DNA from: JBGAPH01 sp046349955
GTDB lineage: Bacteria > Planctomycetota > Planctomycetia > Pirellulales > JBGAPH01
Assembly: GCA_046349955.1 (NCBI GenBank)
Contig: JAXMBI010000011.1
Span: forward strand, 62,001 to 126,000
DNA: 64,000 nucleotides
Direction of reading: 5' to 3'
Every line of letters starts with the position of its first letter. Within the stretch, counting starts at the first letter, position 1. Shown here in pieces: positions 27,849 to 36,628 of the stretch. Made by a program: the position numbers and the translations under genes. Under the pieces are notes generated by a model. That model ran no database searches and was not told the origin of the DNA. It was given only the letters and a program-made list of their open reading frames with translations.

Positions 27849-28256
27849 GTGAACACCGAGCGGCTGGTCGAGCAGTTTGTCGCCCGGACCCTTCCCAAGT
27901 CGGAGTGGACGCATCATGCCCATTTGCAGGTGGGCCTCTGGCACGTGCTCGAGCATGGCCCCGACGATGCGTTGCGGCTGCTGCGGGGACGAATTCGCGC
28001 CTACAACGAAGCGACCGGCGGCGTGAACTCCGACCAGAGCGGCTATCACGAAACGATCACGCGGTTCTACGTGCAGCGGATCGCTTGGTTTCTCCGTCAA
28101 CGCGACGCCGCTGCGCCGATCGACGAGTTGGCAGAAGCCTTGATTGCCGAGCTAGGCGACAAACGGCTGCTGCGCGAATTCTACTCACGGGAACGGTTCG
28201 AATCGGCGGCGGCGCGGCGCGAATGGGTCGAGCCCGACCTACGTCCGCTCGAGTAG
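27849..28256 (+). CDS. Conserved hypothetical protein
   Basis: The frame from the GTG at 27849 (GAGGA five bases upstream) encodes 135 residues: MNTERLVEQFVARTLPKSEW, then THHAHLQVGLWHVLEHGPDDALRLLRGRI, a NEATGGVNSDQSGYHETITRFYV core and a charged end. It looks like a small globular helical protein. The conserved HHAHL and GYHET segments suggest a real family, but I cannot name it. A GTG at 27804 gives a longer but unsupported N-terminus. Function not recognised. Confidence 0.7.
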   Translation: MNTERLVEQFVARTLPKSEWTHHAHLQVGLWHVLEHGPDDALRLLRGRIRAYNEATGGVNSDQSGYHETITRFYVQRIAWFLRQRDAAAPIDELAEALIAELGDKRLLREFYSRERFESAAARREWVEPDLRPLE

Positions 28257-28384
28257 TCTTGCGCGAGGTGGACGACCAGCCCCTTCCCTCTCGCCGGCGG
28301 ATCGCAATAATGGCCACGCCTCGGTCGCCCGACCCTCGGCGGCGGGCCTTGGATTCTCCGGCATAGGCGAAAGGCTGCTCTGCA

Positions 28385-29416
28385 ATGGAATACCGTCAAC
28401 TGGGGCGCTCGGGCTTCAAGGTTCCCGCTCTGACTCTGGGCACCGGCACCTTCGGCGGCGAAGGGGAACTGTTCAAGGCCTGGGGCCAAACCGACGTCGC
28501 CGAGGCCACGCGTCTGGTCGACGTTTGCCTCGAGGCAGGGCTCACGATGTTCGATTCGGCCGACATCTACTCGGCCGGCGCGGCTGAGGAGATTCTGGGC
28601 CAGGCCATCAAGGGGCGCCGCAACCAGGTGTTGATCTCGACCAAGGCCACGTTCCGCTCCGGCAAAGGGCCAAACGACGTCGGCTCCTCGCGCTATCACT
28701 TGCTCGATGCGGTCCACGGCTGCCTGCGCCGCTTGCAGGTCGAAACGATCGACCTGTTCCAGCTCCATGCCTTCGACGCGCTGACGCCGGTCGAGGAGGC
28801 GCTCGACACGCTCGATGGTCTGGTCCGTGCCGGCAAGATTCGCTACCTCGGCTGCTCGAACTTTTCTGGCTGGCACCTGATGAAGTCGCTGGCCGCCTCC
28901 GAGCGGTTGGGGCTCGAGCGCTATGCGGCCCACCAGGCGTACTATTCGCTCATCGGCCGCGACTACGAGTGGGAACTGATGCCGCTGGCGCTCGATCAGG
29001 GCGTGGGCACGGTCGTCTGGAGCCCGCTCGGCTGGGGACGCCTGACCGGCAAGATCCGCCGCGGCCAGCCCCTGCCCGAGAACACGCGATTGCAAAGCCA
29101 AAAGAACCGCGACGTAGGGCCGCCCGTGCCGGATGAGCACGTCTATCGGGTGGTCGACGCCCTCGACGCCGTAGCCCGGGAGACGGGCAAGACCGTCCCG
29201 CAGATCGCCCTCAACTGGCTCCTACAGCGGCCCAGCGTGTCGACCGTGATCATCGGCGCCCGCAACGAGGAGCAGCTGAGGCAGAATTTGGGCGCAGTCG
29301 ACTGGAAACTCACCCCCGAGCAAATCACGCGGCTCGACGAAGCGAGCAAAGTGACGCCGGCCTATCCGTATTGGCACCAGCGCGGGTTCGCCGAGCGGAA
29401 TCCGCCGCCGGTTTGA
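28385..29416 (+). CDS. Aldo/keto reductase
   Basis: This 343-residue protein is a standard NADPH-dependent aldo/keto reductase: MEYRQLGRSGFKVPALTLGTGTFGG at the start, TMFDSADIYSAGAAEEILG (catalytic Asp and Tyr of the tetrad), VLISTKATF (Lys), and LFQLHAFD (His). The cofactor region is IIGARNEEQLRQNL near the end. It reduces aldehydes or ketones, or oxidises alcohols; the substrate cannot be read. It is a cytoplasmic protein. The gene is separated from the converging AAA ATPase gene by the repeat 29458-29536. Confidence 0.93.
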   Translation: MEYRQLGRSGFKVPALTLGTGTFGGEGELFKAWGQTDVAEATRLVDVCLEAGLTMFDSADIYSAGAAEEILGQAIKGRRNQVLISTKATFRSGKGPNDVGSSRYHLLDAVHGCLRRLQVETIDLFQLHAFDALTPVEEALDTLDGLVRAGKIRYLGCSNFSGWHLMKSLAASERLGLERYAAHQAYYSLIGRDYEWELMPLALDQGVGTVVWSPLGWGRLTGKIRRGQPLPENTRLQSQKNRDVGPPVPDEHVYRVVDALDAVARETGKTVPQIALNWLLQRPSVSTVIIGARNEEQLRQNLGAVDWKLTPEQITRLDEASKVTPAYPYWHQRGFAERNPPPV

Positions 29417-29457
29417 GTGCGGGGATCGCGAGGTCCGCGCGGCGCCCACGTCAGGGG

Positions 29458-29536
29458 CCCTCACCCCCGGCCCCTCTCCCACCGGGAGAGGGGAGATCTG
29501 GCTCCCTCTCCCTGTGGGAGAGGGTTGGGGTGAGGG
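29458..29536. repeat. Double-hairpin REP-like repeat
   Basis: Two strong hairpins lie in tandem: CCCCTCTCCC/GGGAGAGGGG at 29471-29480 and 29484-29493, and CCCTCTCCC/GGGAGAGGG at 29504-29512 and 29516-29524. Outer arms CCCTCACCCC (29458-) and GGGGTGAGGG (-29536) can pair over the whole unit. It separates two convergent genes, so it may stop transcription from both sides. No run of Ts follows, so termination is inferred only. Confidence 0.8.
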
Positions 29537-29566
29537 TCGGTGAAGTTTCGACCGCGGTCTAGGTCT

Positions 29567-30895
29567 CTACTTCGCCGCCCCGCCGACCACGGTAAAGTAA
29601 CTGTTCACCACGCGGTCGAAGTAGTCTGGCCGCATCTCCAGCGACAAGCCGTTGTAGGTGCAGAAGTTCCGCACCTGATTCAAGAGATCCCGCGGATGGC
29701 AGCGGCGCAGCGCGCGGTTGCGGGGCCGATAGTGACGCTCGAGCAGGTGGTCGACGACCTCCTGCCGGCATTCGATGCCAAACGTCTGGGCGTAGAGTTC
29801 GAACAGGTAGTGAAACTCGGCAATGTCGGGATCGCCGATCTCGATCTTGTAGGGAATCCGCCGCAGGAACGCCTCGTCCACCAGGTCCTGCGGTTCCAAG
29901 TTCGTCGAGAAGATGATCAACTGCTCGAAGGGAATTTGAATCTTCTTGCCGGTGGCCAGGGTTAGGAAATCAATGCGGTTCTCGAGCGGAATGATCCAGC
30001 GGTTCAAGAGCTCGAGCGGCTCGATCCGCTGCCGGCCGAAGTCGTCGATCAGCAAACAGCCGCAGTTGCTCTTCATCTGCAGCGGGGCCTCGCTCACGTT
30101 GCTCCGCGGATCGTGGCGGATCTCCAGGCTGTCGAGCGTCAGCTCGCCGCCCACAATCACCGTGGGCCGCCGCACGCGCACCCAGCGGCGGTCGTAGTCC
30201 GCTGATTTGATGAAACTGGTCTTGGAGTTGCCGACCGGCTCGTGGTAGGCGGCGTCAAACACCTTGATGAACTGCCCGTCTTCCACAATCGTGTGCGGCA
30301 CCATGATCTGCTGGCCAAAGCACGACGTGATCCGTTTGGCCAGGGTCGATTTGCCATTCCCCGGCTCGCCGTACAGGAACAAGCCAGCGCCCGAGTTCAC
30401 CGCCGGGCCCAGGCTGTCGAACAACTCCGGGTTGACGGAAATTTCCGCGAACGCCTTCTCGAGTTGATGCCGCTTGGGGCTCTCGGCGCGAATCGTCTGC
30501 GCGTCGACCGAGAGCACGTACTCGGACAGAGACACCGGCGCCGCCCCCACGTAGGCGCAGGCGTCCATGGCAGCTTGCGCGCGAGCGCGGCCCTGGTCGG
30601 TCAGGGCGTAGACATAGTCGCCCAACTGCGCCGATCCCGTATGCACCAGAATCTGCCGAGTGCGCAAGCTGCGGAGCAAGTCTTCGAGGATGCCGAACGG
30701 CAGGCAGAGTTGATCGGCAATCTCGCGCCCCGTGACCGATCCGATCACCAGCACGTACTTAATCACGAGATTCTCGAGCAGCGTGGCGGTGAGCCCGGTC
30801 TCCTCGATGCTCTTGGGCTCGGCGGGGCGAAAGCTGTCGTCCGAGAGCAGCTCGGCGAGCAAACCTTCACGAACTTCGGCGGCGGCGGTGGCCAT
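29567..30895 (-). CDS. AAA family ATPase with N-terminal winged-helix-like segment
   Basis: The ATG at 30895 (GGAAGGA upstream) gives 442 residues. The first 120 residues contain a helical DNA- or protein-binding-like segment (TGREIADQLCLPFGILEDLLRSL). The ATPase core has Walker A GEPGNGKST at 176-184 and Walker B LLIDD at 281-285. A sensor-like IIFSTNLEP follows. Homologues exist in planctomycetes and related groups, with an unknown client. The open frame extends to 31126 only by reading across the tRNA-His gene (the MAVAQLVRAPGCGPG artefact), so the ORF start there is wrong. It is probably a single gene, ending before the repeat at 29458-29536. Confidence 0.85.
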   Translation of the reverse strand: MATAAAEVREGLLAELLSDDSFRPAEPKSIEETGLTATLLENLVIKYVLVIGSVTGREIADQLCLPFGILEDLLRSLRTRQILVHTGSAQLGDYVYALTDQGRARAQAAMDACAYVGAAPVSLSEYVLSVDAQTIRAESPKRHQLEKAFAEISVNPELFDSLGPAVNSGAGLFLYGEPGNGKSTLAKRITSCFGQQIMVPHTIVEDGQFIKVFDAAYHEPVGNSKTSFIKSADYDRRWVRVRRPTVIVGGELTLDSLEIRHDPRSNVSEAPLQMKSNCGCLLIDDFGRQRIEPLELLNRWIIPLENRIDFLTLATGKKIQIPFEQLIIFSTNLEPQDLVDEAFLRRIPYKIEIGDPDIAEFHYLFELYAQTFGIECRQEVVDHLLERHYRPRNRALRRCHPRDLLNQVRNFCTYNGLSLEMRPDYFDRVVNSYFTVVGGAAK

Positions 30896-31052
30896 GGGCG
30901 CAGGTCCTTCCCGAGCAAACGCGCTATCCGGCACGACCCGAACGGCCGCACCACGGGCGCGGGAGCGCCTGCGCTGCAAGGGTAGGTCACGAAGCGGGCG
31001 CCGCGCGAACCCAAACTCGCGAGGAAATTCGCAAGAACTTGCGAAGAAAAGG

Positions 31053-31126
31053 GGTGGCTGAAGGGACTCGAACCCTCGACCCCCAGGACCACAACCTGGT
31101 GCTCTAACCAACTGAGCTACAGCCAC
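31053..31126 (-). tRNA. tRNA-His (GTG)
   Basis: The minus strand folds as a cloverleaf: acceptor GTGGCTG pairing with CAGCCAC, D arm with AGCTCAGTTGG, anticodon stem CCAGG/CCTGG with loop TTGTGGT (anticodon GTG, His) and T arm GGGTTCGAGTCCC. The base at 31127 encodes a G at position -1, and the discriminator is C at 31053, the G-1:C73 pair expected of bacterial tRNA-His. No CCA is encoded. Confidence 0.95.
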
Positions 31127-31143
31127 CGTCGAACCGAAACCAC

Positions 31144-31172
31144 ACTATAGGGACCCTGCCCCGAGGGGTCAA
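31144..31172 (-). promoter_or_regulatory. Sigma-70-type promoter of tRNA-His
   Basis: On the minus strand TTGACC (31167-31172) and TATAGT (31144-31149) are separated by 17 bases, placing the start about ten bases ahead of the tRNA. The match to the vegetative consensus is good (5 of 6 at each box) and the position fits. Confidence 0.7.
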
Positions 31173-31405
31173 CGGAACGTTGTGCCCGCACCGCTTTTGG
31201 GTTTACCGTAGTCCTTGAGGAGTCGGACCGGCCTGTTCCCCGCAAGGTTCGCGGTTCCTGGCCTAAGGAGGCCTCCCCGCCCGACGCTAGCCGGCTACGA
31301 TGTGCGGCGAGGGAACACGCGACGCCCCTCCCGGCCCTGCCGCCAGCGGGTTATTCTAAGAAACAGGCAAGGCCGGCTTCCGCGGCCGATTCAGGTGCGC
31401 GAGGC

Positions 31406-32095
31406 ATGGCAACCGACGACGACCCTTTCGACCCTCACGAGTTCGGAGGGATCGCGCGCCTGTTCCCCTTGCCCAACCTCGTGTTGTTTCCCCACGTCGT
31501 GCAGCCGCTGCACATTTTCGAGCCCCGCTACCGAGCCCTGATGGAGGCCTCGCTGGCCACCGACCGCCTGATCACCATGGCCCTGCTCAAGCCGGGCTGG
31601 GAGCCCCACTACGAGGAGCGGCCCCCGCTCTACGACATGGTGTGCGTGGGCAAGATCACGGCGCATCATCGACTGCCTGACGGCCGTTACAATCTGCTGT
31701 TGGCCGGCGTGAGCCGGGCGCGAATCGTGCGCGAATTGCCTGCCGAAAGATTATTTCGCGAAGCTCGAGTCGAACTGTGCCACGACCGTCCGGTTGCCGA
31801 GGCGACCGTCAGCGCACGCCTGCAACGCTCGCTCCTCGAACGTTTCCGCGAGTTGCTCCCCAAGCTGCCCCAGATCCGCGAGCAACTCCTGCGGCTCTTG
31901 GACGACGAAATTCCTTTGGGGGCACTCACCGACATCGTCTCCTTTGCCCTGCGGCTCGCGCCCGAGCACAAGCAGGCATTGCTCGACGAGCTCGACGCCG
32001 AACGGCGGGCCGGCGCCCTGCTGGCCTTGCTCGATCGCAGTGCGGCAGGACGCGACGGCGCCGAACGGTTTCCACCTGACTTTAGCGCCAACTGA
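31406..32095 (+). CDS. LON substrate-binding-domain (PUA-like) protein
   Basis: This 229-residue protein has the N-terminal Lon domain: LFPLPNLVLFPHVVQPLHIFEPRYRAL (two segments in the motif), then VGKITAHHRLPDGRYNLLLAGVSRARIV. No ATPase or protease domain follows, so it is a stand-alone Lon-N-type protein of the YcaF/COG2802 kind. Such proteins are widespread; a role in protein recognition is inferred. A charged helical tail (QIREQLLRLLDDEIPLGALTDIV) completes it. It is followed 78 bases later by folE on the same strand, and the pair may be co-transcribed. Confidence 0.85.
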   Translation: MATDDDPFDPHEFGGIARLFPLPNLVLFPHVVQPLHIFEPRYRALMEASLATDRLITMALLKPGWEPHYEERPPLYDMVCVGKITAHHRLPDGRYNLLLAGVSRARIVRELPAERLFREARVELCHDRPVAEATVSARLQRSLLERFRELLPKLPQIREQLLRLLDDEIPLGALTDIVSFALRLAPEHKQALLDELDAERRAGALLALLDRSAAGRDGAERFPPDFSAN

Positions 32096-32173
32096 GCCTC
32101 GCCTCCCCTTAGGCCGCGCCGGGCGCCATCCCTATTCCCCTCGATTTGCTTCTGAAAAAGACGACAGCGCTCT

Positions 32174-32791
32174 ATGAGTTGTGCCCACGACGACCAAGGT
32201 TCTTCTTCCGCAGGGGGCGCATCCCCCGTCGATCAGCCGCGCATCGAGCGGGCGGTCCGCGAGATTCTGGCCGCGATCGGCGAAAATCCCGATCGCGAGG
32301 GGCTGCGCGAAACGCCGGCCCGCGTGGCCCGCATGTACGCCGAACTGTTCAGCGGCCTGCACGACGACCCTCGCGTTCACCTCCGCAAGTTCTTCACGGA
32401 AAAGTACGACGAGGTCGTGCTTGTCAAGGACATCGCCTTTCACAGCATGTGCGAACATCATATGCTCCCCTTCATGGGCAAGGCCCACATCGGCTACATG
32501 CCGGCGGGGCGCGTCATCGGGCTCAGCAAGCTCGCCCGCGTGGTTGAAGGCGTGGCCCGCCGCCCGCAGGTGCAGGAGCGGATGACCGAAACGATCGCCG
32601 ACATGCTGATGACCGAACTCGAAGCCAAAGGCGTGGCGGTGGTTATCGAAGCCACGCACTCTTGCATGACGATCCGCGGCGTCCGCAAGCCCGGCAGCCT
32701 CTGCGTCACGTCGGCGATGAAGGGCATCTTCCGCTCGAACCTCTCGAGCCGCTCGGAAATCATGACGCTGATTTACGGCGGGCGAGGGTAA
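32174..32791 (+). CDS. folE: GTP cyclohydrolase I
   Basis: This 205-residue protein is a complete FolE. It has DREGLRETPARVARMYAELF near the start, FHSMCEHHMLPFMGKAHIGYMP with the zinc ligands Cys and His, LSKLARVVEGVARRPQVQERM, and HSCMTIRGVRKPGS with the second zinc Cys. The enzyme converts GTP to 7,8-dihydroneopterin triphosphate, the first step of tetrahydrofolate and related pterin synthesis, as a homodecamer in the cytoplasm. The start is the ATG at 32174. The catalytic Cys/His set appears intact. Confidence 0.97.
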   Translation: MSCAHDDQGSSSAGGASPVDQPRIERAVREILAAIGENPDREGLRETPARVARMYAELFSGLHDDPRVHLRKFFTEKYDEVVLVKDIAFHSMCEHHMLPFMGKAHIGYMPAGRVIGLSKLARVVEGVARRPQVQERMTETIADMLMTELEAKGVAVVIEATHSCMTIRGVRKPGSLCVTSAMKGIFRSNLSSRSEIMTLIYGGRG

Positions 32792-32862
32792 GACTTTCCT
32801 TCTCAGCGCCAGCCCATGATATTCTTGATGAACTGCAATTCTGGCGCGAGCCCCCGGCCCGA

Positions 32863-34371
32863 TCACATAGGATTTCCGCGGGTTCGCCGAGCGGCCCAAG
32901 CTCCCACCAGTCCGGCCATTCCGGCCAGCAGCGCCGAACTCGGTTCCGGTGTCGGATACAGCTTGACCTCGAACACCAGGTCCGAGGCGACCGTTTTGCC
33001 GTGGTTGCCGGCGTCGGCCACGATGCCGCCGAAGATGTAACCGATGGTCGTCGGCTCCGTGATCGCGTCGAGATCGAGCACCCCGTTCTGATAGGCGGCC
33101 AGCCCCGGCACGGCGAAGAACTCGGCGTTCGTGCCGAACCGCAGCACCTTGCCGCTGGGATCGGTGAGCAGCGGAAAGTCCTGCGACAGCAGATGCTGCG
33201 TGTAGTGGCCGTCGTCTGTCCGAATGACGTCGGTCATCTGATTGATGTACGGCATCTGGTCGTCCTGCGTCACGACGCCCGTTCCGCGGTCTATCGAGTC
33301 GAGGCTGATGCCGCCGAAGAGCAGCATGTGCATTGCCCCCTCCGCCGCCGAATACAAGCCCACGTTGGCCGACGTGTAGTTGTTCATCCCCTGCTTGAAG
33401 GTGTCGGCCGCCGTGGGATCGGCCATCGTCGGCTGTCCCTGGGCGTCGATCTCCACCGGCACGGTCCAGGCGCCGTCGGTCGGGGTGAACACGCCAGAGA
33501 GGGCCACCAGGCCCTCTTCCAATTTACCCCCCGAGCCTTGCGAGATGGTCGGCAGGACGTTCAGGTCGCGGCGGCGAAAGGCGTCGTTCTGGGCCGAGGT
33601 TGTCAGGTTCGCGATCGAGAGCGAAGAACCATCGTCAACGATGTCGAAGCTGCGCACTTGCTTCGTATAAATGCCGCTGGCGTAGGGGGAATAAGCGCGG
33701 TCGAAGTTCTGGCCAAACACCAGGTGCGCTCGGCCATCGATCTCCGAGAGGGCGCCCCCCGTGACCTGCAGGGCGGGATCGCTCGTTTGGCGAATATGTT
33801 CCGCCGCCGTGCCTGAGCCCCCCTTGACCCAGTCGACAAGCTCCGGAAGATCGAAGGCCGACAGCGTGTTGAGCGTGCGAAACTGGGTTTCCGTGCGGTC
33901 GTAGGTATATCCGCCGAGCAAATACAGCCGGTCGCCATCCTGATACGACTGGGCGTTGCTGGGCGTGAGCGTATCGACCTGAGCTTGCGTGAGCCCGGCG
34001 GAGGGATCTTCGAGCGAGCGATGCCAAGCCTGCTTGGTGACCGGGTCCACGACCCAAACCTCGCGGTTTTGCGAGCTCGGCGGAAAGGAGAAAAGGCCGG
34101 TGAAATCGAGGCTGCTGATGCTATGCATGCCGTTGGTGCGGCCGGCCACCAGCACCCACTGGCCGTTGTAGGTGGCACGGGCCGCGGAGTGAAGCGTCGG
34201 CAGCGCGGTGTCGCCAAAGTCGACGAGCGAAAGCTCGACGTCGAGGCCGCCGCCCAGCTCCACGGGGCTCATCGTCTCAGTTTGATGCTGAGCAATCGCC
34301 GGCGCGGCCGTCGCCAGCAGACAACAGCAGATCAGGGCCGCGCGGGCGGCCTGGCGAAATGTGAACGACAT
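32863..34371 (-). CDS. PEP-CTERM-sorted secreted protein, kelch-like
   Basis: The ATG at 34371 gives a 502-residue precursor: signal peptide AALICCCLLATAAPAIAQ, then a beta-rich body with kelch-like strands (RLYLLGGYTYDRTETQFRTL, LVFGQNF, LLFGGISLD). The C-terminus is the exosortase signal: PEPSSALLAGMAGL followed by WAARR and a short basic end (about 473-502). The protein should therefore be exported by Sec and processed by an exosortase, most plausibly the one at 57385-58326, although they are 23 kb apart. What it binds is unknown. A longer frame to 34404 adds residues outside the signal peptide. Confidence 0.9.
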   Translation of the reverse strand: MSFTFRQAARAALICCCLLATAAPAIAQHQTETMSPVELGGGLDVELSLVDFGDTALPTLHSAARATYNGQWVLVAGRTNGMHSISSLDFTGLFSFPPSSQNREVWVVDPVTKQAWHRSLEDPSAGLTQAQVDTLTPSNAQSYQDGDRLYLLGGYTYDRTETQFRTLNTLSAFDLPELVDWVKGGSGTAAEHIRQTSDPALQVTGGALSEIDGRAHLVFGQNFDRAYSPYASGIYTKQVRSFDIVDDGSSLSIANLTTSAQNDAFRRRDLNVLPTISQGSGGKLEEGLVALSGVFTPTDGAWTVPVEIDAQGQPTMADPTAADTFKQGMNNYTSANVGLYSAAEGAMHMLLFGGISLDSIDRGTGVVTQDDQMPYINQMTDVIRTDDGHYTQHLLSQDFPLLTDPSGKVLRFGTNAEFFAVPGLAAYQNGVLDLDAITEPTTIGYIFGGIVADAGNHGKTVASDLVFEVKLYPTPEPSSALLAGMAGLVGAWAARRTRGNPM

Positions 34372-34592
34372 AGCCTGACTAATGGGGAGAGAGCGGGTCG
34401 CCAAAGCCCCGGTCGATTCGCGAACGCGATGGCTCTATCGTAGTTAACGATTCTGCCGGTGGCCACGACTTTGCCGGTTGTCGGTCCGCGGTGAACCCGA
34501 CGAGACCGTCGAAGCCCCCGCCGAAATGCCTGCCCAGGCATTGTTTATCGCAACGAACCGCAAGACGAAAAAGTCCCCGGAACGCCCTTTCC

Positions 34593-35246
34593 ATGCCCGG
34601 CGACCTCGTGACGAAGCGGTGCCCGCTGTGCGGGACTGACGACGGGCTCTCCGCCGTGCGAGGATCGGACGCGCGGGCATATTCTCTGTGTCCCGCCTGC
34701 CGGCTCGTCTTCGTGGATCCGCGGCACCACCTGTCAGCCGCCGACGAGGCGGCCCGCTACCGACTGCACCAGAACAGCCCGGAAGACGCGGGCTATGTGG
34801 CGTTCTTACGGCAGGCCATCGCCCCGATGCTGCCGCGGCTGACGCCGGGGATGCGCGGCCTCGACTATGGCTGCGGCCCGGGGCCCACGCTCTCGGTCCT
34901 GCTCACGGCCCACGGCCTACGCTGCGACGACTACGACCCGATCTTTCGTCCGATCGAGCTCGCGCCTCCTTACGATTTCATCTTCACCACGGAATGCGTG
35001 GAGCATTTCTTTCGACCGTGCGAGGAGTTTGCCCGGCTGCACGCGTTGCTACGGCCGGGAGGCTCGCTGGCGATCATGACGGAATGTTGGACCAATCTCG
35101 AGCAACTGCCCACGTGGTACTACATGGGAGATCCCACGCACGTGGCGTTCTACCACGACCAGACCTTTGACTACGTGTGCCGGGCGTTCGGCTTTGCACG
35201 ATTGCCCCGCGAGAACCGCCGGGTGACGCTGCTCGAGCGCCGCTGA
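34593..35246 (+). CDS. Class I SAM methyltransferase with zinc ribbon
   Basis: The ATG at 34593 gives 217 residues. A zinc-ribbon-like pair CPLCG...CPAC lies at residues 10-13 and about 34-37. The Rossmann core follows: GLDYGCGPGPTLSVLLTAHG (SAM-binding motif I), YDFIFTTECVEHF and ALLRPGGSLAIMTE. This arrangement is typical of the CPxC/methyltransferase-11 type often found with cell-wall and polysaccharide genes. The longer frame starting at 34491 has no domain and is not used. The substrate is unknown. A perfect 18-base palindrome lies just upstream (34525-34542). Confidence 0.85.
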   Translation: MPGDLVTKRCPLCGTDDGLSAVRGSDARAYSLCPACRLVFVDPRHHLSAADEAARYRLHQNSPEDAGYVAFLRQAIAPMLPRLTPGMRGLDYGCGPGPTLSVLLTAHGLRCDDYDPIFRPIELAPPYDFIFTTECVEHFFRPCEEFARLHALLRPGGSLAIMTECWTNLEQLPTWYYMGDPTHVAFYHDQTFDYVCRAFGFARLPRENRRVTLLERR

Positions 35247-35256
35247 CCCTGCGATC

Positions 35257-35664
35257 CTAGCGCAACGCGGCCCAAGCCAGGATGAGCGTGAAGCTGGCAA
35301 AGGCAACTGTCAGCACGTGATAGCCAGCCCGGAGCCAAGCGCTGGTGAGAAACGGTCGCGAGTCGAACACCGGCTGCAGGCAGAGCCGGATTCCCCAGAA
35401 CGCGGCCGCGTAGCCGCAGAAGGCGCGGGCCAGCGCGCTCCCCTGGGCAAGCTCGTTCGAGCAACCCAGGCAGATCGTTCCCAGCGCAACGATCGAGAGC
35501 ACGACGTAGCCGCCGTACACCCAAAAGAGCTGCCGCACCAAGGTGGGCAGCGGGGCCAGGGTTCGCCGCCACTCGAGTCGCCAGGGAACCAGCGCCGAAG
35601 CGAATAGCACACAGAACTGCGCCGCGCCCGTCCAAAAGATCCAACGACCCAGCTCGGCGTTCAT
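35257..35664 (-). CDS. Small integral membrane protein paired with the MBOAT gene
   Basis: The ATG at 35664 gives 135 residues with four hydrophobic segments (about 8-26, 40-65, 75-98, 108-132) and no recognised motif. Its start overlaps the stop of the MBOAT gene by four bases, so the pair is translationally coupled and likely works together. A longer frame to 35793 lies inside the MBOAT gene and is a shadow. Function unknown. Confidence 0.7.
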   Translation of the reverse strand: MNAELGRWIFWTGAAQFCVLFASALVPWRLEWRRTLAPLPTLVRQLFWVYGGYVVLSIVALGTICLGCSNELAQGSALARAFCGYAAAFWGIRLCLQPVFDSRPFLTSAWLRAGYHVLTVAFASFTLILAWAALR

Positions 35665-36458
35665 GGCCGCACTCCCAGAGCTTGCAGGAGGGGAACGAAA
35701 ACCTGCAACACGAAGGGCTGATGGAAGAGCAGGCCCACGGGCCCCAGAACCACCAGCGCCGTAAACGCTCGACGCCACGGTCCCTCCTTCCAACGCCGCT
35801 GCCGTTCAACGGCAATGCCCAAGGCTTGCAGCAGGAAGTACAGCGTAGGGCCGCCGTAGCCGGCGCCGGCCGGCAAGGAGATGACGAGTTCATGGATCAG
35901 CCCGCTGGCTAAGAACCCGACAAAGAGGGCGCCGCGCGCGCCCAGCGCCGGCTCGAGGGGGCGGAACAACAGCCGATGCGCGAGGTCGCGAAAGGCGCGA
36001 TTCCAACGCCGCCCCCAGAACTCCGCCACGCTGCGGGCGGCGATGGGCCAGTCCATCAGCGGCGCCGCTCCTCGGCCCAAGCTCCGCCACAGACACGAGA
36101 GCACGTGGAACAGTCCGAAGTGGAGCGCGAGCACGCAGCCGATCATGCCCACCCAGCCCGCAAGCAGCGGCTGCGAGGGAGGCACGACTGGCGCCAACCA
36201 CAGCACGAGGCCGAGGCCCAGCCCGAGCTTTGCGACCGCGAAAGACCATTCGTTCCAAGAAGGCTGCTGCACGCGGGCACAAGGAGACGCGAATTGAGCC
36301 GCGTCCATGCCGGGCCAAGCGAAGAGATAGGCCGGCTTCCTCCAATCGGCGGCAGGGCGCCCCGCGATCCGCCAAGAAACTGCCTTGAACAGCGCGTAGA
36401 CCCCGATTGCCAGGCCGCCCATGACCTGCCAACCTTCTCCCAGCAAAACGGCGTTCAT
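35661..36458 (-). CDS. MBOAT/wax-synthase-like membrane acyltransferase
   Basis: The ATG at 36458 gives 265 residues with about seven membrane segments. The central motif SVAEFWGRRWNRAFRDLAHRLLF followed by GFLASGLIHELVISLP resembles the wax synthase/MBOAT_2 family, in which the His in SGLIHEL is the conserved catalytic residue. An inner-membrane O-acyltransferase is likely, with lipid or sugar acyl acceptors possible. The preceding frame to 36509 starts before any domain and is not used. It is in operon with the small membrane protein downstream. Confidence 0.75.
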   Translation of the reverse strand: MNAVLLGEGWQVMGGLAIGVYALFKAVSWRIAGRPAADWRKPAYLFAWPGMDAAQFASPCARVQQPSWNEWSFAVAKLGLGLGLVLWLAPVVPPSQPLLAGWVGMIGCVLALHFGLFHVLSCLWRSLGRGAAPLMDWPIAARSVAEFWGRRWNRAFRDLAHRLLFRPLEPALGARGALFVGFLASGLIHELVISLPAGAGYGGPTLYFLLQALGIAVERQRRWKEGPWRRAFTALVVLGPVGLLFHQPFVLQVFVPLLQALGVRP

Positions 36459-36499
36459 CGGCCGACGCCCGCGTGTTTGACCGTAGTCAACGGAATTGA

Positions 36500-36519
36500 C
36501 CGGCAGCACGGGCTGCCGG
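36500..36519 (-). terminator. Hairpin downstream of the DUF2325 gene
   Basis: CCGGCAGC and GCTGCCGG form a perfect eight-base stem with a four-base loop. It lies downstream of the DUF2325 gene and the small frame behind it, on the same strand. There is no long T-run, so termination is plausible, not certain. Confidence 0.45.
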
Positions 36520-36523
36520 ACCG

Positions 36524-36628
36524 CTACGGAGACAACCGCAGGCCCGGCGGGAGATTCACCGGATCCGAGAAAAGCGTGTTGAGGCGCTGCACGAAGTCAG
36601 CGAGTTGCTGGGAGGCGAGCTTACACAA
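36524..36628 (-). other. Short downstream reading frame, possible frameshifted DUF2325 tail
   Basis: In the -1/+1 frame relative to the DUF2325 gene, a TTG at 36628 begins a 34-codon frame overlapping its stop: MCKLASQQLADFVQRLNTLF, then SDPVNLPPGLRLSP and TAG. The sequence looks protein-like (amphipathic helix plus a Pro-rich end), unlike the shadow frames elsewhere. It may be the true C-terminus of the DUF2325 protein separated by one base, or a tiny independent gene. Unproven. Confidence 0.35.

Noticed and set aside
30896..31126. N-terminal extension of the AAA ATPase beginning MAVAQLVRAPGCGP
   Set aside because: This is the well-known false translation of the antisense tRNA region; the tRNA-His gene occupies it and the real ATG is at 30895.
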